Assembly (NCBI RefSeq): GCF_000177235.2
Contig: NC_014829.1
Span: 3,720,001-3,784,000, forward strand
DNA: 64,000 nucleotides
Source: Evansella cellulosilytica DSM 2522
Lineage (GTDB): Bacteria; Bacillota; Bacilli; Bacillales; Salisediminibacteriaceae
Reading direction: 5' to 3'
The translations under genes and the position numbers were made by a program. Below are positions 8,690 to 17,057 of this stretch, piece by piece (the first letter of the stretch is position 1; each line of letters opens with the position of its first letter). The notes beneath the pieces were generated by a model. The model did not search any database and was not told the origin of the DNA. It worked only from the letters and a program-made list of their open reading frames with translations.

Positions 8690-8822
8690 CTTTATCGCTT
8701 AATCAATTCATGAGCGGAGGAACCATTATTGACGTATATTTTTCGTCTTGGGGTGAATCATTGTTATGAAGGGGAACTCTCATCCCCTAACCCGACAGCT
8801 AACTTCGTAAGCGTGTAGAGAG
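8690..8822 (+). promoter_or_regulatory. c-di-AMP (ydaO-yuaA) riboswitch
   Basis: The conserved landmarks appear in order: CGCTTAATC, GAGCGGAGGAACCA, TTGGGGTGAATC, GGGGAACTCTCATCCC, TAACCCGACAGCTAAC, TTCGTAAGCGT and AGAGAGAAAGG. These match the ydaO-yuaA leader, which senses cyclic di-AMP and shuts off downstream potassium importers by promoting termination. The gene behind it, ktrA, is the classic target of this class. Confidence 0.92.
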
Positions 8823-8838
8823 AAAGGTCTGTTTTATT

Positions 8839-8864
8839 GACCCTTCTTTGAAGAGGTCTTTTTT
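8839..8864 (+). terminator. Riboswitch-controlled terminator before ktrA
   Basis: GACCCTTC/GAAGAGGTC hairpin followed by TTTTTT. The 5' arm can also pair with AAGGTC at 8824-8829, giving a competing structure as expected for a transcriptional expression platform. Confidence 0.8.
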
Positions 8865-8884
8865 ATGTTTAAGGAGATGACATT

Positions 8885-9547
8885 GTGGCAAAGAAAAAGC
8901 AATTTGTAGTAATTGGATTAGGAAGATTTGGCGGAAGTATTTGTAGGGAGCTCATTAAGATTGGTCATGAAGTATTAGTAATAGACAAAGATGAACAAAA
9001 GGTAAGTGACTTCTCTAATATTGTGACACATGCTGTAGTAGCAAATTCTACAGACGAAAATACGCTAAGATCTCTAGGCGTGCGTAACTTTGACTTCGTT
9101 ATTGTTGCCATCGGTGACAACATACAAGAAAGCATTTTAACAACATTACTTTTAAAAGAGCTAGGCATAAAAAACGTTTGGGTTAAAGCAAAAAATGATT
9201 ACCACCACCGGGTACTAGAAAAAATCGGTGCAGATACAATCGTTCACCCTGAGAAAGATATGGGAAGAAGAATTGCTCAACAAATGTCCGATGATAAAAT
9301 TATCGACTTTATAGAATTATCCGATGAATATAGCATTGTGGAACTACTAGCAACCCCGAAATTAAATAAGAAATCTTTAGTAGATTTAAATATTCGCGCA
9401 CGTTATGGGATTACGATTCTTGCAGTTAAAAAAGGCAATGATATTAATATTTCACCTGAGCCTTCGTATGAAATTTCTGAAGGAGACCTATTGATTGTTA
9501 TTGGTAATAACAGAGATATTAAACGATTTGAAGACGAAGTGATGTAG
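8885..9547 (+). CDS. ktrA: KtrA-type potassium uptake regulatory subunit
   Basis: 220 residues. The RCK_N Rossmann fold begins VIGLGRFGGSIC (about 8-19), which contains the GxGxxG nucleotide motif, with an acidic end to beta-2 (VIDKDE). The RCK_C domain (about 138-220) in KtrA binds c-di-AMP. The start is GTG, preceded by AAGGAG. It forms the cytoplasmic gating ring of the Ktr potassium channel with KtrB, encoded by the next gene; the two overlap by one base. It is controlled by the c-di-AMP riboswitch immediately upstream. Confidence 0.95.
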   Translation: MAKKKQFVVIGLGRFGGSICRELIKIGHEVLVIDKDEQKVSDFSNIVTHAVVANSTDENTLRSLGVRNFDFVIVAIGDNIQESILTTLLLKELGIKNVWVKAKNDYHHRVLEKIGADTIVHPEKDMGRRIAQQMSDDKIIDFIELSDEYSIVELLATPKLNKKSLVDLNIRARYGITILAVKKGNDINISPEPSYEISEGDLLIVIGNNRDIKRFEDEVM

Positions 9548-10881
9548 TGATGAAATTAATAAACCTTTTTCCACATTGGCGTATGTCGCCACCACAAATT
9601 TTAGCGTTAGGCTTTATATGTACGATTATCGTTGGCATGCTCATTTTAAAGCTACCAGTTAGTACGGTTCATGGTATCACATGGTTAGATGCATTGTTTA
9701 CCGCGACTTCGGCCACAACCGTTACAGGCCTTGTTGTTTTAAACACGGGGAGTGACTTCACCATTGTTGGGCAAATTGTCATTATGGTTTTAATCCAAAT
9801 TGGTGGGTTAGGACTAATGACCTTTGCCATTATTACCGTACTTGTATTGGGGAAAAGGATTGGACTACGAGAAAGGGTGCTAATACAAGAGGCTTTAAAT
9901 CAACACTCGATCGGTGGCGTCGTCAAGCTTGTAAAAATTCTATTTCTTTTTTCTATTACTATAGAATTCATTGCAGCCCTTCTTTTGTCATTCCGATGGG
10001 TTCCAGAGTATGGATGGAAGGATGGCGTTTTTACGAGTATCTTTCATTCTATTTCTGCATTTAACAATGCTGGTTTCAGTTTATGGTCTGATAGCTTAAC
10101 AGGATATAGAGGAGATCCAACTATAAACATAGTTATTACTGTTCTGTTTATTATTGGAGGCATCGGGTTCACAGTATTATATGACGTCATGACAACAAAA
10201 CGTTTTAGACTCTTTTCTTTACATACAAAAATTATGCTTACAGGAACTGTTGTAGTTAATATAATCGCCATGATTGTCATTTTTCTATTGGAATATGGAA
10301 ATCCTTTAACTTTGGGGGCTCTTCCGCTGAGCGACCAACTGTGGACTTCTTATTTTCAGGCTGTCACTCCACGGACAGCCGGCTTTAATACGCTAGAAAT
10401 TGGTGATATGAATCCAGGAACAATCGTATTTATGCTATTATTAATGTTTATTGGGGCAGGTAGTGCTTCTACTGGGAGTGGAGTAAAGCTTACTACATTT
10501 TTAATTATTATATTAGCAGTCATTACTTATTTACGAGGAAAGCAGGAAACTGTTATTTTTCACCGCACGATCCATCATGATATTATCATTCGTGCGTTAG
10601 CTATTGTTGTCATTAGTTTATCTATCATTTTTCTAGTAATTTTAGGATTAAGTGTGACCGAGAACGCTCCCTTTATTCATATTGTTTTTGAAGCCTTCTC
10701 TGCTTTTGGTACAGTTGGCTTGTCTATGGGGCTCACCGACCAACTCTCCATTTATGGAAAACAAATGATAATCGTATTAATGTTTATCGGTAGAATTGGT
10801 CCACTTACATTAGCATTTGCACTAGCAAAATCAGCAAAACGAACAGTTTCCTATCCAAAAGGCGAAGTATTTACTGGTTAA
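9547..10881 (+). CDS. ktrB: KtrB-type potassium uptake membrane subunit
   Basis: 444 residues (443 from the ATG at 9550). It has eight or more membrane helices in the Trk/Ktr/HKT fold with four pore loops containing the expected filter glycines, for example SATTVTGLVV, SAFNNAGFSLW, TPRTAGFNT and SAFGTVGLSMG. It conducts K+ (often Na+-dependent) and is gated by KtrA. The start GTG overlaps the ktrA stop, and ATG 9550 is the likelier alternative. A strong terminator follows directly, so ktrAB forms a two-gene riboswitch-controlled operon. Confidence 0.95.
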   Translation: MMKLINLFPHWRMSPPQILALGFICTIIVGMLILKLPVSTVHGITWLDALFTATSATTVTGLVVLNTGSDFTIVGQIVIMVLIQIGGLGLMTFAIITVLVLGKRIGLRERVLIQEALNQHSIGGVVKLVKILFLFSITIEFIAALLLSFRWVPEYGWKDGVFTSIFHSISAFNNAGFSLWSDSLTGYRGDPTINIVITVLFIIGGIGFTVLYDVMTTKRFRLFSLHTKIMLTGTVVVNIIAMIVIFLLEYGNPLTLGALPLSDQLWTSYFQAVTPRTAGFNTLEIGDMNPGTIVFMLLLMFIGAGSASTGSGVKLTTFLIIILAVITYLRGKQETVIFHRTIHHDIIIRALAIVVISLSIIFLVILGLSVTENAPFIHIVFEAFSAFGTVGLSMGLTDQLSIYGKQMIIVLMFIGRIGPLTLAFALAKSAKRTVSYPKGEVFTG

Positions 10882-10882
10882 G

Positions 10883-10923
10883 AAAAAAAAAACCGAGCTT
10901 GTTAAAGCTCGGTTTTTTTTTTT
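10883..10923. terminator. ktrAB terminator, part of palindromic repeat copy B
   Basis: AAACCGAGCTT/AAGCTCGGTTT hairpin flanked by an A10 run and a T12 run, so it works in both directions. The same hairpin recurs at 11046-11080 and 20539-20593, directly before the longer hairpin of the same repeat family. It therefore appears to belong to the repeat unit. Confidence 0.85.
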
Positions 10924-10930
10924 CTTAGAA

Positions 10931-11013
10931 GCGGTGTAAAAATCATGCCACATGCCTTTAAAGTAGTAGTGAGTGTCCTTCTCACTACTACGCGTGGCAG
11001 CATTTCCACCGCC
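10931..11013. repeat. Palindromic intergenic repeat, copy B (long hairpin)
   Basis: The outer arm GCGGTG (10931) pairs with CACCGC, the middle arm ATGCCAC with GTGGCA, and the inner arm GTAGTAGTGAG with CTCACTACTAC; the loop is TGTCCTT. A conserved tail CAAACTTTTACTTTCTTATC follows. Together with the upstream terminator hairpin it makes a unit of about 150 bp. No ORF or transposase is inside. Confidence 0.88.
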
Positions 11014-11045
11014 AAACTTTTACTTTCTTATCTTTATGAAGTACT

Positions 11046-11170
11046 AAAAACGAGCTTGTTAAAGCTCGGTTTTTGTTTTTCTTAGAAGCGGTGTAGAAAT
11101 GATACCACATGTCTTTAAAGTAGTAGTGAGTGTCCTTCTCACTACTACGCGTGGCAGCATTTCCACCGCC
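11046..11170. repeat. Palindromic intergenic repeat, copy C (terminator plus long hairpin)
   Basis: A terminator hairpin ACGAGCTT/AAGCTCGGT (about 11049-11075) is followed by the long hairpin 11088-11170. It is nearly identical to copy B, differing mainly at TAGAAATGATACC versus TAAAAATCATGCC. It lies in tandem behind copy B, so the ktrAB 3' region holds two full units. Confidence 0.88.
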
Positions 11171-11193
11171 AAATTTTTACTTTATTTTGAAAA

Positions 11194-11444
11194 GAGGCTG
11201 GGACACAAGTATTTGTATTATAGGAAAAGCCGAATAAGCTAAAATTTCAGTTTGGATTACTGTTATAATCCGCTTCAGAAATATACTTCGCTTTCCGCGG
11301 GCGGCTGGTGAGCCTCCTCGATGCTTTGCATCTGTGGGGTCTCACCCCTGCCTTTCCTCCCGCAGGAGTCTGCGTATATTTCTTACGCTAAAGTAGATTA
11401 TAGTTCGGTATTTCAATTAACTATTTTACTTTTGTCCCAACCTC
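11194..11444. repeat. Bacillales-type palindromic repeat with GGCTGGGAC ends
   Basis: Ends are inverted: GAGGCTGGGACACAAG (11194-11209) against CTTTTGTCCCAACCTC (11429-11444). The core contains CGCTTTCCGCGGGCGGCTGG, then GTGAGCCTCCTCG, CTGTGGGGTCTCACC and CCCGCAGGAGTCTGCG. I recognise this core as a dispersed non-coding repeat common in Bacillus-related genomes. It has no ORF of its own and sits between copy C and the truncated copy F. Confidence 0.8.
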
Positions 11445-11450
11445 TTTTTC

Positions 11451-11584
11451 TTAGAAGCGGTGAAGAAATCATGCCACATGGTCTTTCAAGTAGTAGCCTG
11501 TTTAAAAAGTACAACTTTCTCAGTGCCTTTTATTTGTTGCAATGGGCTACGCACATAGCTTAGGGACACTGAAAAAGTAGTAGC
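11451..11584. repeat. Palindromic repeat copy F interrupted by a second small element
   Basis: 11451-11497 is the left half of the palindromic repeat (TTAGAAGCGGTGAAGAAATC onwards). It is then interrupted by an 87-bp stretch with ACTTTCTCAGTG (11514) and CACTGAAAAAGT (11567) as inverted ends. AAGTAGTAGC occurs at 11488-11497 and again at 11575-11584, a direct repeat consistent with a target duplication. The rest of the gap up to 11667 shows no gene. Confidence 0.65.
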
Positions 11585-11667
11585 TGAGTCATAATGTGAG
11601 TTACTACTCTACATCGATAGACACTTCTCCTTTTGCAGTCCATTCCTCGCACAAAAGGATAACAAGA

Positions 11668-12849
11668 TTAACTGAATGCAGGCAGGTGGTCTTCTAGTTT
11701 ACTCCAATCGCCTTCCATTTCTTCATCTGTTAATAAGCAAGTTTCTAAAGTTTCCTCCACTTTTCGTTGGTCCATGTGAAGTCCTATAAAGACAAGCTCT
11801 GTCATTCTATCTCCATAAGCTTGATCCCATTTTTCTAGTATTTCTGGTTCTTCGCGTAATACAATATCTCTTTCTTCCTCAGGGTATGCTGCTATCCATT
11901 CCCCTGCTGCTTGTATCGTTAACGATGAGCCTGCTTGTGATAATAATCCTGCTACCGAGTTTCTTGAAGCTAACCAAAAAAAACCTTTCGCTCGAATGAT
12001 ATCCTCTGGCCAGCTTTCTAACCATTGTTGCCATCTTTCTGGATGGAATGGACGATTTCTTCTGTATACAAATGAGGTAATTCCATATTCATCTGTTTCA
12101 GGTATATGCTCCTCATTCAACTCTTTTATCCATCCTGCAGCTTGACTTGATTTTTCAAAATCAAACATTCTCGTATTCAATACTGCCTGTAAAGAAACTT
12201 GTGAATGAATACTCTCAATGATTACAGCTTCACTATTTAGTTTTCTAAGCATCGCCTTTAATTCTTTCACATCTTCTTTTTCAACTAGATCGATTTTATT
12301 TAACACAATAACATTGGCAAACTCAATTTGATCAATTAACAAATCCACTACTTCTCGTTGATCGCTTATGTCATCTGTTTGTTTTCTATCCAACAGCGTT
12401 TCATCTGAAGCGTAATCTTCCCAAAAACGATTTGCATCTACGACAGTTACCATCGTATCTAATGAGCAAAGCTCAGGTAAATTGATAGATAGCTCCTCAT
12501 CTATATATGTAAACGATTGTGCGACTGGAATCGGCTCTGAGATTCCTGTTGACTCAATAACAATGTAGTCAATATCACCTGCACGAACTAATTTTTCCAC
12601 TTCAATAATGAGATCTTCTCGAAGTGTGCAACAAATGCACCCATTTTGGAGCTCGACTAGCTTTTCCTCTGTTCGTGAGAACCCACCTTGATTAATCAAC
12701 GAAGCATCGATGTTTACTTCACTCATATCATTAACAATCACGGCTACCTTTAGATCTTCTTTATTGTTTAAAATATGGTTTAATAGTGTCGTTTTTCCTG
12801 ATCCTAGAAAACCGCTTAACACTGTGACTGGAACTTTTTTATTCATCAT
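11668..12849 (-). CDS. Zinc-responsive COG0523 GTPase (YciC/ZagA-like)
   Basis: 393 residues, close to the 397 of Bacillus subtilis YciC. The P-loop [15 protein letters not shown] is at about 12-26, the metal motif [11 protein letters not shown] at about 70-80, and the GTP-specificity motif NKID at about 194-197. The C-terminal CobW_C domain contains the RPFHPERW motif. Members of this family are GTP-dependent metal chaperones or insertases; the YciC branch acts during zinc limitation. It lies 15 bp after the FAD-protein gene, and both are downstream of a Zur box at 14058, matching the expected regulation. Zinc rather than cobalt is inferred from the Zur box. Confidence 0.9.
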   Translation of the reverse strand: MMNKKVPVTVLSGFLGSGKTTLLNHILNNKEDLKVAVIVNDMSEVNIDASLINQGGFSRTEEKLVELQNGCICCTLREDLIIEVEKLVRAGDIDYIVIESTGISEPIPVAQSFTYIDEELSINLPELCSLDTMVTVVDANRFWEDYASDETLLDRKQTDDISDQREVVDLLIDQIEFANVIVLNKIDLVEKEDVKELKAMLRKLNSEAVIIESIHSQVSLQAVLNTRMFDFEKSSQAAGWIKELNEEHIPETDEYGITSFVYRRNRPFHPERWQQWLESWPEDIIRAKGFFWLASRNSVAGLLSQAGSSLTIQAAGEWIAAYPEEERDIVLREEPEILEKWDQAYGDRMTELVFIGLHMDQRKVEETLETCLLTDEEMEGDWSKLEDHLPAFS

Positions 12850-12864
12850 AACACCCTACCTTTT

Positions 12865-14043
12865 TTATTGGCTTATACTTGCGACTATTCTCTCAGCGGC
12901 TTTTCTCGCACCTGCAATATTTCTAGCAACTGGACCGATCTCTAATTCTGCTAAAGGACCTGATACATATAAATGATCACACCATTGTAATGACCGAGTT
13001 ACTACCGGGTAACCACATTTGGCACATCGTAAGTTTTCATGATTAATTAACTTACTCAACCAATTGTGTTTCGGTAAGTGTGGTGAAAATCCTGTAGCAA
13101 AAATAATAGAGCCTGTCGCTATCCTTTCCCCATTCGTTAGATGCATTTGGATATTTTGATACTTTTTTTCCGCTTTCTCTACCTCACCATTTTGTATGTT
13201 AATTATTTTATTCTTCTCTAAATAACGAAGTTGATGATACAGTTCACGAGGAATTGAGCCTTTATTTCTAGCATCTACTATTAAATTCCTCCTTTTTTCA
13301 TAGTCGGTCATGTTATCATAAAAGTTTAAGTACTTCGGGCCTAACCAACCTGGATCACTATCAAAGGAATGGATGCGAAATGGGTGCCTTTTTAGCATCG
13401 TTACATTACGAGGAAAATTTTTCGATAGTTTTATTGCTAAATGGGCGGCCGTAATACCAGCCCCTATAATTGTTACTGGATACTTCATACTTTTTAACTT
13501 ATCAACCTCTAGATTGTCATAAACGTGAAAAACATTGTCAGATTCCTGAAACAGTAGCTGCCCCCACTTAGGAATAACAGGCTGATCACTTATACTGATG
13601 GCTAACACAATATTCTTACTTTTAACTATTTCTCCATTTCTATTTTCTATTTCCCAGTGAAACTGTTTCTTTTTAATTTGTGTAACCTCTCCCTGTATCC
13701 ACATTTCTCGAATGTTAATCTCCTCAAAAATCGTATCGCAATGATCGTTAAATAAATGTAAAGAAGGTCGATCGTAAGTGCCATAAAACGCGTCACCACA
13801 TTGGGATTCCTTTGCAAATTTTTCTAAGCTAAAGGGGTCTACATCAATATGGTGGACAGACGGGGACCGAAGATATGGCATACTTATTAGGCTTGTATTC
13901 TTCTTCCAATTAGTCATTGGTTCCTTATATCGGTCAATAATTCGTATGTCCCTTGTACCATATTGCCCCGTTTTTATTAAGAAATTTGTAATTGTACATC
14001 CATGAATACCTCCGCCAACAATTATCCACTCGTACAAAAACAT
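12865..14043 (-). CDS. FAD/NAD(P)-binding protein, SidA/CzcO-like, in zinc operon
   Basis: 392 residues. The N-terminal dinucleotide motif VGGGIHG is at about 9-15, a second Rossmann motif [12 protein letters not shown] lies near residue 195, and a late FATGF motif near residue 330 is typical of flavin monooxygenase-like folds. A CAKCGYP pair (CxxC) and a further Cys near the C-terminus could bind metal. It is first in the operon with the YciC-type GTPase and has a Zur box in its promoter. The substrate is unknown. A role in zinc-limitation metabolism, for example metallophore synthesis or a zinc-independent reaction, is inference only. Confidence 0.8.
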   Translation of the reverse strand: MFLYEWIIVGGGIHGCTITNFLIKTGQYGTRDIRIIDRYKEPMTNWKKNTSLISMPYLRSPSVHHIDVDPFSLEKFAKESQCGDAFYGTYDRPSLHLFNDHCDTIFEEINIREMWIQGEVTQIKKKQFHWEIENRNGEIVKSKNIVLAISISDQPVIPKWGQLLFQESDNVFHVYDNLEVDKLKSMKYPVTIIGAGITAAHLAIKLSKNFPRNVTMLKRHPFRIHSFDSDPGWLGPKYLNFYDNMTDYEKRRNLIVDARNKGSIPRELYHQLRYLEKNKIINIQNGEVEKAEKKYQNIQMHLTNGERIATGSIIFATGFSPHLPKHNWLSKLINHENLRCAKCGYPVVTRSLQWCDHLYVSGPLAELEIGPVARNIAGARKAAERIVASISQ

Positions 14044-14057
14044 ACCTCCTCACCACA

Positions 14058-14076
14058 AATCGTAATTATTACGTTT
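14058..14076 (-). promoter_or_regulatory. Zur box
   Basis: AATCGTAATTATTACGTTT matches the Bacillus Zur 7-1-7 consensus TCGTAATNATTACGA at 14 of 15 positions. It is 15 bp upstream of the FAD-protein start, within its promoter region, so zinc-dependent repression of the operon is expected. Confidence 0.85.
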
Positions 14077-14140
14077 TATATCATATATGATTTAGCTTCC
14101 CATTTCAACACTTCTTTTTTTCTGAAAATTTATTTTTTTA

Positions 14141-14190
14141 TTGTCATTAATAGCTTTCATCATGTATACTCTAATTGAAAATGATTATCA
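14141..14190 (+). promoter_or_regulatory. DUF2325 gene promoter with Fur box
   Basis: -35 TTGTCA (14141-14146), 18-bp spacer, -10 TATACT (14165-14170). Just downstream, TGAAAATGATTATCA (14176-14190) matches the Fur consensus TGATAATNATTATCA with one mismatch and would cover the transcription start. It differs from the Zur box on the divergent side in the key outer bases (TGA...TCA versus TCG...CGA). Confidence 0.75.
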
Positions 14191-14214
14191 TTATTAATGA
14201 TAGGAGGTATCCTC

Positions 14215-14529
14215 ATGGCATCTTTACTTATATACGGAGGGGATCAACTTGGGTCTATTCCAAAACAGCTAGAGAATATCGGCTTTCATCATATTCTACA
14301 TATTGATGGAAGAAAAACGAGGACAGTAAAAAAGGAGATCCCAGAAAACGTTGATTTAATACTCATTTTAACGGATTTTATTAATCATAATCTTGCAAAG
14401 AAGATAAAAGCGCGTGCTGAAAAGAAAGACATACCAATCTGTTATTCGCGTAGGTCGTGGTGTGCCATCTATCAATCACTGATGTCTTGTGAAAAAGCAT
14501 GTGATAACTGTCCGTTTTTAAAGACATAA
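14215..14529 (+). CDS. DUF2325 protein with C-terminal Cys cluster
   Basis: 104 residues from the ATG at 14215, which follows AGGAGG; an upstream in-frame ATG at 14197 would overlap that site and is rejected. The protein begins SLLIYGGDQLGSIPKQLEN, a Rossmann-like GGxx start, followed by HILHIDGRK and VDLILILTDFINHNL, the pattern of the DUF2325 family. Cys residues in SWCAIY, MSCEKAC and DNCPF near the C-terminus could bind iron or zinc. It is regulated by a Fur-like box and is divergent from a Zur operon. Biochemical function is not known to me. Confidence 0.82.
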   Translation: MASLLIYGGDQLGSIPKQLENIGFHHILHIDGRKTRTVKKEIPENVDLILILTDFINHNLAKKIKARAEKKDIPICYSRRSWCAIYQSLMSCEKACDNCPFLKT

Positions 14530-14590
14530 TGTCTGTGTATACATGAAGTATGTCAGCATGGCTACATATCACTTTTAAAAGAGGGGCTGA

Positions 14591-14637
14591 AAAAGGTAGA
14601 CTCAAAAGTAAAATTTGACTTTTTGAGTCTACCTTTT
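14591..14637. terminator. Bidirectional terminator between DUF2325 gene and mgtE
   Basis: AAAAGGTAGACTCAAAAGT pairs with ACTTTTTGAGTCTACCTTTT. The A/T-rich ends serve both strands, and it lies between convergent genes, 2 bp from the mgtE stop. Confidence 0.85.
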
Positions 14638-14638
14638 A

Positions 14639-16006
14639 TTACAAATAATGCAGTAGTGACGTCGCAATTGTAAAATATAAAAACAACCCTACTATATCAT
14701 TGATCGTCGTAATAAATGGACCTGATGCAACTGCGGGATCAATCTTTAGCTTATGAATGATGAGTGGAATGATTGTTCCAGTTAAGGTTGAAATAAAAAC
14801 AGTAGCAAATAAGGATACTCCTATCACAAAACCAAGCATCAAATTCCCTTGTGGAATGACTAACGCCAAAATAGAAACTAAAATACCACAAACAGTTCCC
14901 ATCATAAATCCAGAAAGCGCTTCTCTTTTCAAAAGTTTAATGACTGCATTACGATCAAATTTTTCTAATGCTAACCCTCTAACGACAATTGCTAATGATT
15001 GTGTTCCAGTATTCCCTGCCATATCGGCAATAAGTGGAATAAAGATGGCTAGCATAGCTACCTCAGCTAATATTCCTTCAAATCCGCCGATAATACCTGC
15101 CGTCAGCATCCCAATAAAAAGCAAAAGTATTAACCACGGTAATCTTCTTTTTGTTGCAACAAAGGCGTTTAAGTCTAAATCGAGTGCACCTTTCACAGCT
15201 GCAAATTGCCCTATATCCTCTGAATTTTCTTCTTCAATGACATCTAAAATATCATCTACTGTTACGATTCCAATCAGTTTTTCTTCACTCGTAATGACAG
15301 GTACTGCTAATAGGTCATAGTCTTTAATAATCATTGAAACCTCTTCCTGATCTGCAAAGGCTGAAACTGTTACAACCTGCTCCTTCATCACTTGAGCAAT
15401 TGTCGCGCCTGTTTGTGCTACAATTAATTCTCTCAAGGATACAACACCAGTAAGTTTGTCATCATCATTAACGACATACAAATAATAAATTGTTTCGGCA
15501 TCAGCACCTTCTTTACGAAGTCTTGCCATTACTTGTGTGACTGTTTCATTAGGAGATATGGTGATAAACTCGGTTGTCATAATAGCCCCTGCCGTATCTT
15601 CTTTATAGGACAATAGGAGCTTTATATTATTCGCTTCCGATTCCTCTAGTTTACTAAGTAAATACGTTGCTACACTATCCGGAATATTTCCGAAGAAGTC
15701 TGTCACATCATCTGCTGAAAGCTCGTTAATCATTCGTAAACCAAAGTCATCCTCTAACTCTGCAAAAATTGTTTTTTGCTCTGTTAATTGTAATCCTTGA
15801 AATATTTCTGCAAATTCAGCTGGCGTTAAATAACGATACACATGCTTTCTCTTTTCGATACTCAATTGCTTAAAAATATCAATTTGGTCCGTAGGATGAA
15901 GCTCTAAAAATTCGGTGCGAAAGCTTGTTTTGTCATCATTTTTCATATATAGAAAGAGATAGTATGTGAATTCCTCGCGATTTTTAAAATTAATCTTCTT
16001 TTTCAC
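14639..16006 (-). CDS. mgtE: MgtE magnesium transporter (second gene of M-box operon)
   Basis: 455 residues, full length. The cytosolic N domain is at about 1-130 and the paired CBS domains at about 135-255 (AGAIMTTEFITI, SLRELIV, GIVTVDDILDVIEEE). The five-helix pore domain is at about 280-455, with GNTGTQSLA and VASGPFITTINDIVGLFLYF, the latter holding the Asp that lines the MgtE Mg2+ site. It is a Mg2+ channel gated by Mg2+ bound between the N and CBS domains (family knowledge). It lies 26 bp downstream of mgtC; both follow M-box 1. It differs clearly from the MgtE at 17058, so both are retained paralogues. Confidence 0.95.
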   Translation of the reverse strand: MKKKINFKNREEFTYYLFLYMKNDDKTSFRTEFLELHPTDQIDIFKQLSIEKRKHVYRYLTPAEFAEIFQGLQLTEQKTIFAELEDDFGLRMINELSADDVTDFFGNIPDSVATYLLSKLEESEANNIKLLLSYKEDTAGAIMTTEFITISPNETVTQVMARLRKEGADAETIYYLYVVNDDDKLTGVVSLRELIVAQTGATIAQVMKEQVVTVSAFADQEEVSMIIKDYDLLAVPVITSEEKLIGIVTVDDILDVIEEENSEDIGQFAAVKGALDLDLNAFVATKRRLPWLILLLFIGMLTAGIIGGFEGILAEVAMLAIFIPLIADMAGNTGTQSLAIVVRGLALEKFDRNAVIKLLKREALSGFMMGTVCGILVSILALVIPQGNLMLGFVIGVSLFATVFISTLTGTIIPLIIHKLKIDPAVASGPFITTINDIVGLFLYFTIATSLLHYL

Positions 16007-16032
16007 AACGCACGTCCCCTCCTCCCTCGTTA

Positions 16033-16746
16033 TTACAAGTGTTCAACATCTACTGTCAGTACGTAATCAATTTTCTTTATAAGATAGTAAATTTCAGTTG
16101 TATACTGTTTTTCGGGTGCAGATATCATTAAATCTATTTGCTGGTTCCCATTTTCTAAATCCTTCAACTTTATATTCCTAATTTTAATGTCACTTTTTTC
16201 GTGCTCAATTAAACCTTGACCTTTACGTTCAATTGCCTTTAACAGCTCTGTCATTTTATAGTTTGGCTCCATCACAATTTTTACAGAAACATCTCTTTCT
16301 CTTAACGTGGCTGGACCAATTGCCTTAATAAAAGCAGGGAGTAAATTCACTGCAATCATGAGAAGAATGACAGCTATTAATGCTTCAAAATAAAAACCAG
16401 CACCTACTGCTATCCCTAGGCCGGAAGCAGCCCAAATCATCGCCGCACTCGTTAATCCAGAAATAACATCATTATTTCTCCGAAGAATGACACCCGCTCC
16501 TAAAAAACCGACTCCACTGACGATTTGAGCGGCTAGCCGCATTGGGTCCATCGCATTATATATTGGAGAAGCAAATTGCTGAAAAGACTGGATAGATACG
16601 ATAGTGACAAGACAGCTTGCTACACTAATTACCATGCTAGTCTTAAGACCAAGTGGCTTATGCTTTAGTTGTCTATCTATACCAATGAACATCCCAAAAA
16701 CTAGTGCTATCGATAATTTCAATATGATTTCTACTTCAAAAAGCAT
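16033..16746 (-). CDS. mgtC: MgtC/SapB family membrane protein
   Basis: 237 residues. The N-terminal membrane domain has the MgtC signature GIDRQLKHKPLGLKTSMVIS and VGFLGAGVILRR with about five helices (1-145). A C-terminal ACT-like cytoplasmic domain spans about 155-237. MgtC proteins modulate the membrane F-type ATPase or magnesium homeostasis in other bacteria; they are not transporters themselves. It is first after M-box 1 and upstream of mgtE, so it should be produced only when Mg2+ is low. Long MgtC proteins with the extra C-terminal domain resemble Salmonella MgtC. Confidence 0.92.
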   Translation of the reverse strand: MLFEVEIILKLSIALVFGMFIGIDRQLKHKPLGLKTSMVISVASCLVTIVSIQSFQQFASPIYNAMDPMRLAAQIVSGVGFLGAGVILRRNNDVISGLTSAAMIWAASGLGIAVGAGFYFEALIAVILLMIAVNLLPAFIKAIGPATLRERDVSVKIVMEPNYKMTELLKAIERKGQGLIEHEKSDIKIRNIKLKDLENGNQQIDLMISAPEKQYTTEIYYLIKKIDYVLTVDVEHL

Positions 16747-16852
16747 CCTTCTCCCTCCTTTACATTTAGCGTTACCTTATTTAAAGCATTTTACATATGA
16801 AAAACGTTATAACGAATCATATATTTCTCTTCGCAAGCGTGGCTCCTAAATA

Positions 16853-16880
16853 CAAAAAAACACCTTCAACGAAGAAGGTG
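16853..16880 (-). terminator. M-box 1 terminator
   Basis: CACCTTCTTCGTTGAAGGTG on the minus strand followed by T7. It is the expected Mg2+-stabilised terminator between the aptamer and mgtC. The start of mgtC is about 100 bp further on. Confidence 0.88.
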
Positions 16881-16899
16881 CTTTAAACTACTTTTATAC

Positions 16900-17051
16900 A
16901 TCTTCCCCGTTGAGCTTTAGCACTGTGTGGCATAGGATAAATCCAGCTACATTAAAAACTACCTTCATCGATAGTTATTGTTGACCCATTGGCGTCTCTC
17001 GACATTTCTGGGCAGCAGCATATCTCCACACAGGAGCCTCACCTAACGAAG
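16900..17051 (-). promoter_or_regulatory. M-box (ykoK) Mg2+ riboswitch 1
   Basis: The minus strand shows the M-box landmarks in order: CTTCGTTAGGTGAGGCTCCT, GGAGATATGCTGCTGCCCAG, GACGCCAATGGGTCAACA, GTAGCTGGATTTATCCTATG, and CAGTGCTAAAGCTCAACGGG. It starts only 7 bp after the stop of the MgtE gene at 17058 and is followed by a terminator hairpin and mgtC-mgtE. It is therefore an internal riboswitch rather than the first leader of the region. Confidence 0.93.
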
Positions 17052-17057
17052 TGTTTA

